Notes: generated from the sequence alone by a model not told the origin. A DNA stretch of 64,000 bases from Anthoceros angustus (GCA_010909165.1 MU008160.1:1860001-1924000), one strand, 5' to 3'; positions 55,001 through 64,000 are shown, numbered from the stretch's first letter. Made by a program: numbers and translations.

Positions 55001-56373
55001 CTACTTACATATATAGGGTGAGGAGGATTTTCCACACCCAAAGGCCAAGGACGAAAATTTCCCTGTCCAAAGGCCAAGGACCTTTTCCTTGAGCGTTAGA
55101 ATTCCTCAACCACGAAGGCCAAGGAAGAAATTTCTCCATTGTTCACCAATTGCAAAGCCCAAGGAAGAAAAATCAGCGAGACATGCAAAAATTGACCCGC
55201 CACGTCATGACCCTAACCCGCCTTGTCGTCTTCCGCTTCGAAACCCTCAGAAGGCCAAGGCGCTGATTTCCTCCTCCGGCGCCGATGATTCTCTATATAT
55301 GCTTGCATCGCTCCCTCCTTAGTCTTTATTGCCTCTTCTTCCTCTCAGCCGCATCGCTCGCGCACCACCTCCAACCTCGCGCTCTGAATTTGCGCGCAAC
55401 TCGCGAGGCCTCTCGCGCGTCTTCATCTTCCACCTGACAGATCTTCTCCAAAAATCCTTCCCTGCTGATTTTCTCCTTGAATTCTTCTAAGTGTTCTCAC
55501 CCTCCGACAGCCGCCCGCCGCCCGCCTCCGGCCCTCCTCGACCAACTCAAATGAGCTAAACACTCCCCTCTACTTACATATAGGGTGAGGAGGGATTTTC
55601 CACACCCAAAGGCCAAGGACGAAATTTCCCGTCCAAAGGCCAAGGACCTTTTCCCTTCGACGTTAGAAATTCCTCAACCACCGAAGGCCAAGGAAGAAAT
55701 TCTCCGCTGTTCACCAATTCCCAAAGTCCAAGGAAGAAAAATCAGCAGACATGCAAAAGGGTCAGCCCGCCGCCACGTCGCAGCCCTAACCCGCCGCCGG
55801 TTCGTCTTCCGCCTGTCCGAAACCCTCCGAAGGCCAAGGACAGCGCCCGATTTCCTCCTCCGAGCGCCAAGGATGATTTCTCTATATATGCTTGCATGCG
55901 CTCCCTCCTTGGTGCTGTTGCGCCTCTTCTTCCTCTCGCTACTGCCCGCTCCACGCCACCTCCAACCGCCACTGTCGGAATTTGCGCTGACCACACGAGG
56001 GGCCTCTCTCGCTGCGTCTTCCGGTGGGAAGAACCTTACTCTGCATTTGTCTGGCAGGCGGAGTGACTGCGCCGCCACTAGGCCGGCACCAACCCTCCTT
56101 TTGCGGGTTCGGCCTTCCGAACCTCCCTCGTTAAACTTTCCGGACCTCGTCAGGACCTCAAAATCCTTTCGAGTTGGACCCATTTTGAATCCGTTTTCCT
56201 CCTTTACATCCGTCCAGGGGTGCAAATCTGTCCTTGCTTCTCACTCACTCTTGTTGTCTTCCGTCGATGTCTGTTGGTGAGAAAAAGAAAAAGAAAAATA
56301 AAACCTAACTAATATGAACAAAACTAGAGGCATCCGCCCCTCTTCTAGTGGACCCAAAATTTGGCGTTCCACA
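49087..56373 (-). repeat. Gypsy-1 5' LTR (about 7.3 kb)
   Basis: Collinear with the left LTR. It has a second copy of the U3 promoter block: TATA-like acatatatagg at about 55010 and again acatataggg at about 55575, each followed (plus strand) by CCAAGG motif runs. It has two rather than three coiled-coil units. Confidence 0.88.
54303..54824 (-). CDS. ORF in the right Gypsy-1 LTR (173 aa, unknown)
   Basis: Longest LTR frame: an acidic N-terminus (EEEECEGEAEGSEGG), then AEIFVFDKSPPRLMGFS, RHWAYSNVELVESCYSSRRR and EALGMLIGGIDAKTRNGVEG. The left LTR encodes the same order in broken frames (38.6-39.1 kb). No family recognised; a gag-like or captured host protein are both possible. Confidence 0.4.
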   Translation of the reverse strand: MEDEDANARRSAQGPEEGGSEPTQGEEEECEGEAEGSEGGAEIFVFDKSPPRLMGFSVDENVQLDGFHDRHWAYSNVELVESCYSSRRREKAEDWRGACGRSEGWVSGHSKGVWEAEPRVMGGSTEGMKMERALVGDLHEEALGMLIGGIDAKTRNGVEGDKIATSSGSFLQG

Positions 56374-56378
56374 AGATT

Positions 56379-56395
56379 GCAGACGAGAGCAAACG
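56379..56395 (+). CDS. ParB-DNA-methylase gene, part 3 (end of exon) and splice donor
   Basis: Removing Gypsy-1 and one AGATT joins 32937 to 56379, giving LVQLFRD then CRREQT in frame. This is followed immediately by a strong donor (ACG|GTAAGG, intron from 56396). In-frame continuity across two independent insertions plus a donor exactly afterwards is strong evidence that 22959-56395 was one exon or exon pair. Confidence 0.65.
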
Positions 56396-57180
56396 GTAAG
56401 GTTTCGGATTTTAGCGACAATGCATTGTGTCATCTTCCTCTTAGCAATGTTGACGCATAACCCTTTTTTATGTAATGTACATTACATTTTGCGGCTGCCC
56501 AAGTAGGAAGAGCTTTCATGTTACGTATGCGGAGATTCACGATCATCTTTGAGCACAGGAGGTTATGTAAGACAGTCGCTCACCACCAAGATGAGGATGA
56601 CCCACCGGCACGAAGGGAGTGAATTGGGTCGAAGATGAGGATGATGGGCGATTCGGATGTTCTTGGTCATTCGGATGATGATTTGGAAGAGTCTATACAG
56701 GGCGAAGGGATGCGAGATATCTTTTCGACTACGATATGCAGGCGATCCATGGAGGTCGGTATGATCCTCATCGAGGAGGCGCCGGGCGCCTCCAAAGGTG
56801 TCGGGACATGGTGACACCTAATCCGTGGTTTGTCCAGTTCCCAAATGTTGGGTTGGGCGCCGGCCGGCGCCCTCAGCCTCGGCGGGCCCAAGCGGTGAGC
56901 TGCCCCACGGCTGTGAGCGGCGATGAAGGGGCGGCGCCGGCCGGCGGCGCCTCCAGTGAGCGTTGTCTTGGGAAGCGGGCGATCCGGATCAGGTGGGGTC
57001 GCGGTGAGGAGATGAACAGAGGCAGGGAAAAGGAGAAGAGGCGGAAAGGCGCACGGCGATGGGCGGTGTCTTGACATCCGACGGTTCATGTCGACGGACG
57101 AGGAGACTAGAGACGCTATCCGGATGAGGACCGGCCGCATCGGGGGAATGCCCTCAAGAAGGTTGCGAGATAGTTCTTGT
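56396..57180 (+). other. Probable intron(s) and unassigned coding of the ParB-methylase gene
   Basis: Between the donor at 56396 and the ParB-like frame no conserved coding is clear. Two GC-rich palindromic blocks (gcgccggccggcgcc at about 56862, and a similar one at about 56938) lie inside. Short plausible coding (EVGEFRLRR, then QIRRVDEAW) begins at about 57180. Confidence 0.4.
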
Positions 57181-57656
57181 GAAGTTGGAGAATTTCGTCT
57201 GCGTCGCACCTAACGGCTCAAATAAGAAGGGTGGACGAAGCATGGACAAACTATTTGGCACGGGTGATATCGAAAGGAAGAATTGAAGAAGGAGTTTTAC
57301 CCCTGCTGTGCATGATTGATCCGACGGAATGCTCTGAGCTCGCCACTCTAGACTGGAAGAAATTCAGGGCAAAGACATATGTCATGGGTGTCCTGGGTTG
57401 TAACCACATATATGCAGCAATGAAACATTTGGCAGACATCTCACCTGGGAAAAAACGCTTCCAATATGTGGAGGCACATGTGTACTGTGGCCTCACTGTG
57501 CAGGAGATGAGAGTACTCGCCACCGATCACAACATTATGTCGGACAAGCGGAGGAAGATGTCTTTTATAGAGCAAGTCGACCTCGGGGATGAACTATTGA
57601 TTTGGCGAAGGGGTTCAAATGGCGATGACTTGGAAATTCAACTTATACAAGGTTAG
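57181..57656 (+). CDS. ParB-DNA-methylase gene, ParB-like domain
   Basis: The frame from about 57205 reads QIRRVDEAWTNYLARVISKG, RIEEGVLPLLCMIDPTE, VMGVLGCNHIYAAMKHLADI, YVEAHVYCGLTVQEMRVLAT, DHNIMSDKRRKMSFIEQV. This follows the ParB/sulfiredoxin-like fold: sI..G...P..., a conserved GxNH-type turn where ParB has GxxR/H, then T..E...LA..HN. ParB domains bind CTP/DNA or act as nucleases. In phages and bacteria they are often paired with a DNA methylase, as here. The end (LIQG followed by GTTAGG) may be a splice donor. No ATG is required because this is an internal exon. Confidence 0.6.
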
Positions 57657-58595
57657 GACTTATTGAGGATGATGAGGCCCGTAACGACGATACAAACAAA
57701 ACAAGGTGGACAACAGACTCATATCTTATGCATAGCGAAGCGAGGGCAAAGTGTGGGAGAATAGACAAGATCTTCTCAAAGTGGGAAGTCTGTGACCTGC
57801 CAGAGGCGGAAGAGGCACGCGTGGGCACAAACAAGAAGGAAAAGGAAGCGAAGGTGAAGAGTCGAAGAAAGTGGATGCAACGTATGTAAAGCCGAAGACA
57901 TGTTGGCGAAGCCACGAAGTCGTTCAAGGTATTCCAGTGGTGATTGTGGGCAGCATTCTCTCATTTCCGAGAAGGTTTTGGCGTGGCCTAATAGATTTGA
58001 AAGGGATGGATGACGACATTACCTTGCGAAGAAATTCCACGTCATCCAAGTTGCTATGGCCAAACACTTGGGATGCTCATCGTTCGAGGAAGTCCGCTAG
58101 AATATCCACATCACTCACGACAAAATGCTTGCCGGTTTGCACTCAATTCGCGGAAAGGTATGTGTCGGTTGTGTTTTGTGTTTTCCTCCGTATGCAAATG
58201 TTTGAGAATGGGAATGGTAGGGTGGGGAGGGCGTGGCCGGCCTCCCCCACCTCCTTCCCACAAATGAGAATGGCGGTCGCTCCTAACCCCTTGGGTTGTG
58301 GAGTGGGGGTGGCGGGCCGGCCACGCTGAGCATGGGACGTCGTTCTAATGCCTTTTTGTTGGCGGCGAAGGATGTGGACAACCTCACAAAACTACGATTT
58401 CCAACATTTATATTGAGTGAACAATTGGAAGGGCTTGAAAATGAGCAAAGAGATTTGGCCGACAAAGATCAGCCGGGCTTTTGTATTCAATGTCCCCAAA
58501 ACATATAACAGTTCGATCAAGTCGAGAAAGCGAAATGTGGATATGCGGGGTTATTTGAGAGGACGAAACTATGCCATTGATCATGGATGTCCCCG
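57657..58595 (+). pseudogene. ParB-DNA-methylase gene, linker region, frames broken
   Basis: Coding-like pieces in several frames: RAKCGRIDKIFSKWEVCDLP with a Lys-rich tail (57745-57890), VVQGIPVVIVGSILSFPRRF (57910-57990), and KLRFPTFILSEQLEGLENEQ (58390-58450). A GC-rich block with ggccggcc words at 58230-58325 could be an intron. As read, no single frame spans it. Indels or unrecognised small introns both fit. Confidence 0.4.
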
Positions 58596-59548
58596 AGGTT
58601 TTGATATAGGATCTATGGACAAAAGGATGGACATCACAAGTATGAATCTGATGTTCCGAGCTTCGAGAAAACTACATGCGAAGAGTTCCGGATTATCGTT
58701 ATGCATGGTGTGGAGGAAGCTCATATAGTGAGAGAGTCTATGAGGAAGTGGTGCAGGAAAGGAGGCATGGTTTCATTTGTATGGGACAAGACAAACATGA
58801 GCAATGACAAAGGAGGGTTTGAAACCGTGGAGTACGTGACTGTAGGGTGGTGTGTGAAGGACGGGTGTTCCAAGGATAGGGCCACGATGATGCCGAATGC
58901 CATGGATGGAATGTTTAACAATGGGAGGTCGGTCATAGCATATGACACTGTGGTGAAAAAGCAGGTTTACCTCTCTAACGACAAGCTGGTGGTATGCCCG
59001 TACCAAAGGCCTCTGGGCCTTATGATGAAGCTCATAAAGACATTTTCGAAGGAAGGGGACTGGGTGCTTGATGCATGCTCTGGAAGCGGAGCGACCATTT
59101 TGGCAGCCTTGCTTTGTGGCGTCCATGTCGCCATAGGCGGACTTGAGGTGTGCGAGCTATATTCATAGCGCATCCATGGGCACGAGGTCTACAGGGCCAA
59201 AGAAGAGCTCACTTCGAGCCTCATCGGAGGCCCCTCCCAGTTTTGGGCGAAGGAAGTATGCATCAGTGAGAAGGATGGTTTAAAGGCTCAGGTGGTTCCC
59301 TTCACTGCGAAACGAATGATGAGAACAACTGGAGAGCTTTTAGACGTGGGACAGCAGACTTTGAATGTTGTTTGGGAGCACTCTAGTGGGGGAGCGGAGT
59401 CCAAGGGTGACGGAGACGAGTGCGACAGAGCCTAGAAAACGACAGTTTCGACGAGGAGGAGATGGAGCAGGCGCAATGTCGTTGGATTCGATGTCGGCTC
59501 GAGCGGATGAGTCGCGGCCACCGTCACATTTCTCCGATTTAGAGTAGG
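58596..59548 (+). CDS. ParB-DNA-methylase gene, beta-class DNA methyltransferase domain
   Basis: The frame 58612-59168 reads YESDVPSFEKTTCEEFRIIV, MHGVEEAHIVRESMRKWCRK, SFVWDKTNMSNDKGG, and near the end VCPYQRPLGLMMKLIKTFSK then GDWVLDACSGSGATILAALL. The last block is motif I (SAM-binding, FxGxG-like) of N6-A/N4-C methylases placed C-terminally, as in PF01555 beta-class enzymes. Just upstream (about 58583-58600) the sequence reads GATGTCCCC then GAGGTTTTG, i.e. a DxPW-like motif IV that has lost bases at what would be a CCTGG. A stop at 59166 is followed by more coding-like sequence to a basic tail ending at 59545-59547. Predicted role: DNA base methylation in the nucleus or within a mobile element. 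Confidence 0.6.
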
Positions 59549-59990
59549 AATGTTGAAACTATAGGTCCTACTTAGGATGCATCAAGTTTTCTTGTTGTAC
59601 AATCAGCCAGCCAGTGGTTCGGGACATTGAAGTCCATGGCTTTGGATATTGAAATGGACCTGACAGGGGGCCGGCCGGCCGGCGCCCTAACAGAACAATG
59701 AAATGAAAACTATGTTCATGGCATGTCGTGTGCCACTGTATGAAGTTCTGAATTTCCCCGCTGTTTTCAATATAATGTCGAGGCGGTTTCGAGCAGGTGC
59801 ATATGCAAGAGGTCCGACCCCAAACGAAGAGGGTTTGTATATTCACCCCCTTGCAAAATTAGATGCATGCCATGCATCTACTGACAGGCTGAAAACTGAA
59901 AAGACAGCAGATACCAAAAGACATACAACTAAGCAACAAAACGGCGAAATACATGAGGAACCGCGTTAAACCAAGCCCGTGACCGCACAG
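59549..59990. other. 3' flank of the methylase gene
   Basis: No gene recognised; one ggccggccggccggcgcc block lies at about 59668-59686, resembling those at 20750 and 56862. Confidence 0.4.
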
Positions 59991-59994
59991 AGGA

Positions 59995-60425
59995 GCAACG
60001 CCTTGACCTTTAATCTAACATAGACCTTGGCCTTCAGTGCCGGAAAACACCTTGAACTTCGAACTAGGCACCACACTTGGAGCAACAGCACCTTGCCCTT
60101 CGGACAGAGAGACACCCTTGGCCTTCGGAACAGAACATTCGAAAAAGAGCAACAAAACAACCTTGGCCTTCAAAACAGAGCATGAGATTAACCTTGGCCT
60201 TCGAACAAAAGCTGGAGAAAGGCCTTAGCCTTCGGAGCAGACCCTGAAAGAACCTTGGCCTTCGAAAAAGACTGGACAAAGGCCTTAGCCTTCCGAGCAC
60301 AGCATGAAAGAACCTTGACCTTCGAAAACAAAAGACTGGACAAAGCACTATGCCTTCGGAGCAGAGCGCGGCACCTTGGCCTTCGAAATACAGCATAAAA
60401 AAAGACCTTGGGCTTTGGACAAGCC
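59995..60425 (+). repeat. CCTTGGCCTTCGAA-type repeat cluster (about a dozen copies)
   Basis: Irregular units of about 30-40 bp each carry ccttggccttcg or a close variant (ccttagccttcgg, ccttgaccttcg), spaced by A-rich gaacagagcatg-like sequence. The cluster ends just before a TATA-like box at 60429. The same core occurs three times upstream of the TATA box of Gypsy-1. Confidence 0.8.
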
Positions 60426-60428
60426 GTT

Positions 60429-60434
60429 TATATA
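60429..60434 (+). promoter_or_regulatory. Candidate TATA box and leader start
   Basis: TATATA within gtttatataggc. About 20 bp downstream the sequence becomes a pyrimidine-rich leader (aaaccctag, ctctctctacc, repeated ccaaacctag), typical of a plant core promoter and 5' UTR. Whether it drives the gene at 62.2 kb or is a solo LTR promoter is not known. Confidence 0.45.
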
Positions 60435-62175
60435 GGCGAGCAAACCCTAGTCGTTCTCGCTCTGTCGGCGCCGCCATTCTCTCTCTACCAAACCACATTT
60501 GAATTTACCAAACCTAAAATACTGAGCCGAACTCCAAACCTACCTAGGTTCGTGATTCGTTTGCCGCCGCCGCCCTCCTCACCCAAACCTAGTTTCCTAG
60601 TTCCAAACCTAGCCTACCTCCACCAAACTTAATCTCTGAACCCCAAAGTGGCAGGGTGTAACACGAACCTGCCGCCCAATCCCAAGCTGCCACGCACACA
60701 CCAGCCGCGAACCATCTAGAACCCTAAAACTTCAGTACTTAAGCAACTTTCACCCTAAACTAATCGCGCGCCACCGCCCACCAAGCCGCCAGGCTCTCAC
60801 TCTGCTTTTGTGGCTAGCATTTTTGAGAGGTTGGCGCTGGACCACCTGCAGCTCGAGCAAATTCTGACAACGCCGCCAGGCTCTTACTGCATCTTCATCC
60901 CTGGCATCCTCTGGGAGGTTCTTGCATCCTCAGCGACGCTCTCTTTACGTTCAGAGTTGCAACTGCCCACCACGCCAGCAGTGATCATGTGTTTCAGCTG
61001 AAGAGATTACATTCTGGCGGAAGAGTTCTTGGTGCGACTAGCAAAAAAGGTTTGAGAGTGCAAGTTCTTGGTAGATGTGCAATCGCGTGGGTGACAACTA
61101 AGTTTTGACCCCTGTCATGTCTACAAACAGTCTTGTCTACCTTCTTATGTTGCTCACCTTTTATGTCTATGGCTTGTTGACCGCAGAAGGCCATCACCAA
61201 GGAGGTGCTATGCTCTGCCAGGTCCGTTTCAGAAACAAAACACCTGTTTTCTTTTTGTTTCAAGTAATTTGCATGTGTAGGCTCTTGCACTCGATCTGTT
61301 GTTGTCCAAGGGTCTGTAGAAACGTGATACGTTGGTTTGTTGCTATCTGTATGCGTATGCTTTCGCCAAACGGCATGTGCAGTGGTTCCTCTGCCATGTC
61401 TACTAGTTTGTTATCACTGTAAAGCTTCTTCAGCTTTGGTCAAAAGCCACTAATCAAGAAACGTCCTTATGAGTCTGGCTGCCTTTGCAGAATAAGTAAT
61501 AGCCCATGAATGATTTTGATAATCTGCCTACCCTATACAATCGATCGCCGATCTCTTCAGGCAAAGACTAGTGGTCGCTCAAAGATCCAAATACCGCGAC
61601 GCACTTCAACAAAAGCAAGGTAATGTGCAAAAAGGTTCAAAGAAATTGCTGCCGCCCTCCCGATGGAAATCGATCCGACCGTGTAGGCAAAGCTTGATGT
61701 AAAATTCAGCAAGTCGCTTGGTCATCTCCACTAAGTTCGTCAAGCCTGAGGGCGCGCCCATCGGCATCGCCGCGTTATCCCTGACACCTGCAAGAACCTT
61801 ATGTTCTGTTTACAGGAAGCCAGAACCTACAACGATGGACGAACATAAGGTCTTTTGAAGTTCTATTTAGTTTAAGAGTCTTCTCTTACCTATCAGAAGC
61901 ATGCAAAGCATACCATTATGCGGCACGCAGGCATGCGAGTGCAAGCCTGATGATCTTTTTGTTCAGTGGAAAATGATCGTGCATGCACACTGACATGCGC
62001 CCAGCATGCGTTTACATTTAGGCTGCTACGACATCGGCTGACATCACGATGTATAACATCTTCTGCCGAGCGGAAAATGATCTGTCCAAAAGTTCAACCA
62101 ATTGAAAGCGAGTAGGTAGGGTGTGCGCGAATCCTCGTATCGCCAGCAATGTGCCTTTTTCTTAATGGTACCTAG
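60435..62175 (+). other. Leader/intron region with possible small exons
   Basis: Possible coding pieces without firm support: 60810-61001 (FERLALDHLQLEQILTTPPG), and an exon-like block 61561-61618 (AKTSGRSKIQIPRRTSTKAR) bounded by CTTCAG and GGTAATG. No known family. Much of 61640-62150 looks intronic. Confidence 0.3.
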
Positions 62176-63877
62176 AATGAAAGCAACGATGAAATGGTCG
62201 ATATCGAAGAAGGTAATGATCTTTTCTTCATTTGACTATTAAATAGCCGTTTCGTTGAAATCAATGTCTAAAATGATTGTTTCTATAGAAAGCGACCACA
62301 GGAGTAGAGAGCCAACGAATATTGACAGCTTGCGGTCAGACAATTATGTTCCCACCCACGGGGATCCAGGATATGGCGACAGACCGGAGTTTGAAATCCC
62401 ACTCCTTGAAATACGGAAGATAGTTGAAAAAGGTACTACATTTCAGTATTCTGGTTTGAATTTTCTGAGGCAACTAATTGAATGTATGTTTTCTAGTCCT
62501 CTTAGAGCACATTATGTTCACATCCATGGACAAACAAGACTTGCAACTCCTTTGCAAGGTGCCTGCACAATTGGACAAATTTAAAAAGGTAAAGATTCTT
62601 GGTCCCACATTCTTATAGACTGTAGGACTGTAGAATTGTTGTTAGCATGCTTACAATGTCAATCCAATTTAATGTATTTGCAGGATATTAAAAAGAATCT
62701 CCGAACAACAGCTCAGTTAGAGTTGGAGACCATGACTCTAGTGAGAAGGTTCAACGGACATCAAATCTCGATTCAATCTATACCCGAGGTAAACCAACAA
62801 ATGCCTTCATACCATTTTTTAGTTTAGTTCTAATTATTCATCAATTTGTTTGCAGAGTGCTACAGAACAAGCAGCTGTTGCTAAGGAAATCAAAGACAAA
62901 ATACACGCATTTGACGAGAAAATTGACAACACAGACATCTCACATCAGGTTGCTCAAAGTCATCATTGAGCATTTTTATGTGAGAATTTATAAATTACAC
63001 TAATTTCTGCAATTCTTTAGGGAAAAAAGAGGAAAATAGAAGACTTTGAAGATAATGGACCAACTTATGGCCCTTCTAAAGAATTTACAGAATTTGGCAA
63101 ATGGATGAATAACTTCCAGTATCCACAAATATTCCAAGATTTTAAGAATAAATATGTTCCCATTTGGGAGCATAGTCTTAAAGACCCAGTGCAACCAATC
63201 CCCCATGAAGATGGGTCTACACCAACTCTACAGCAGCACATGGAGATTCAAAAAAGTAAGATCTTTGGGTTGTTTATTTTATGTAGTGAATTATATGTTT
63301 TGATATATTGCATATTGTTAATGTAGAGATATCAGAAGCCATTCAAAATAAGGAGCTGAAAACTACAAACTAGTTGTCCCTCACGGAAGGTCCGGAAACA
63401 ACAAAAAACATCCAAAAAGTATATTCATTTTAAGTTGATTTATCAGAGAAAATGAAAATTCTAACATTTGTCTCTCTTCCAGAACTTAAAATCACACTTC
63501 TGCAGTGTGGGAAATCTTCACAGCACCTGCCTAACGTTAGTCAGAAAGGTATTTACCGAGCAGGATCTACTTCGATTTGAAATGGAGGTAAATGATTAAC
63601 TTATTTGTACCTTCGTTTGTAGTTATCGAAGAATCAAAAGGAGTTGTTTGCAGTGTTTGAGGTTAGTATATGATATTGTCAGTGTTGAAGTTTTAGAAGT
63701 GAAATTTCTGACAATTAATATTGCATGTAGAAATATTCGCGTTTGGACGAGATCTTTCAGATGATAAATTTTCTATCTGGACCGTATAACGAACAGAAAA
63801 GAAGACATTACTCTGAAGACATGATACCACCAAAATCACCCGTCTATACCTCATCGACACGAGTAGAATACGCTTAG
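62176..63877 (+). CDS. Ten-exon gene of unknown function with one in-frame TAG
   Basis: Exons 62176-62212, 62289-62432, 62497-62588, 62684-62788, 62856-62948, 63021-63255, 63327-63418, 63483-63587, 63623-63661 and 63731-63877. Every junction is GT-AG and every phase agrees, giving about 360 codons after an unseen 5' end. Segments include NESNDEMVDIEEESDHRSRE, VPTHGDPGYGDRPEFEIPLL, IMFTSMDKQDLQLLCKVPAQ, helical TEQAAVAKEIKDKIHAFDEK, a basic GKKRKIEDFED (possible nuclear signal) and FGKWMNNFQYPQIFQDFKNK. The terminal stop is at 63875-63877. Exon 7 contains TAG at 63371-63373 in the common frame, so the gene is either truncated there, spliced differently, or a young pseudogene. No family recognised. 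Confidence 0.65.
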
Positions 63878-64000
63878 AAAGTATTCTACCAGATAACTAT
63901 GAAGGTTCGGAAAACTGTGAAACCGTGAAACTGCTGGGACAATTACTAAGAAGTGCAAAAGCAGAAATGATAACGTAAATTTTACACTAAAGAGAGAGAA
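63878..64000. other. 3' flank of the ten-exon gene
   Basis: No further coding seen; A-rich sequence consistent with a 3' UTR. Confidence 0.35.

Larger units (their letters stand above)
32938..56373 (-). mobile_element. Gypsy-1: 23.4-kb Ty3/Gypsy element with giant LTRs
   Basis: Terminal direct repeats 32938-40029 (7,092 bp) and 49087-56373 (7,287 bp) begin TGTGGTGGGAGG and end GGCGTTCCACA. They are flanked by the site duplication AGATT (32933-32937 and 56374-56378). On the minus strand the 5' LTR is the right one. A TGGCGC-type primer site adjoins it at 49082, a GGAAGGGGG polypurine tract adjoins the left LTR at 40030, and zinc-knuckle gag, protease, RT, RNase H and integrase follow in Gypsy order. 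LTR ages could not be computed; the two differ chiefly by short indels. It interrupts the host ParB-methylase frame just before a splice donor. Confidence 0.9.

Overview
The window looks like nuclear DNA of a land plant. It contains an LRR receptor gene, a plant-type F-box gene, PPR and SDR sequences, GT-AG introns of roughly 70-140 bp, and long plant-type LTR retrotransposons primed by tRNA-iMet-like and TGGCGC-type sites. The lineage cannot be fixed from sequence alone. The repeat-rich layout and the DUF7869-like and ParB/DNA-methylase families make me favour a seed-free plant, at low confidence.

Layout. 1-16 kb is a decaying tandem array of one three-gene module (LRR receptor, F-box, SDR reductase; all minus strand). 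The first LRR (1-2592) and F-box (3141-4316) are open. The first SDR (4904-5217) is a stub abutting a PPR fragment. A second LRR copy (5.6-11.6 kb) is rearranged and split by a young 5,027-bp Copia element with two identical 198-bp LTRs. The second F-box (12.15-12.64 kb) is broken, but the second SDR (12784-13985) reconstructs as a complete four-exon gene. A third F-box (14.76-15.99 kb) is a pseudogene. 16-23 kb holds a minisatellite, another LRR relic, a Copia relic and a decayed DUF7869-like transposon gene.

22.96-59.55 kb is the most interesting part. Removing a 9.26-kb Copia (23404-32660, site duplication AATGA) and a 23.4-kb Gypsy (32938-56373, site duplication AGATT) joins three short pieces of one reading frame, which then ends at a splice donor. 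The parts that follow in the same orientation encode a ParB-like domain (57.2-57.66 kb) and a beta-class N6-adenine/N4-cytosine DNA methyltransferase domain (58.6-59.2 kb). I read these as one ParB-DNA-methylase gene exploded by two nested-scale insertions.

The Gypsy has terminal repeats of about 7.1 and 7.3 kb that carry ORF-like coiled-coil sequence, and a tandemly multiplied RT-RNase H block. The Copia carries a tandemly duplicated 1.36-kb block with an intron-containing antisense ORF, and a second tandem duplication in gag. Copies of these repeats differ mostly by small indels centred on CAG/CTG sites rather than by substitutions. This may be a base-calling artefact at CHG-methylated DNA or a real mutational process, and it affects how every 'frameshift' here should be read.

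The right end (62.18-63.88 kb) holds a ten-exon gene of unknown function whose intron phases all agree, with a single in-frame TAG.
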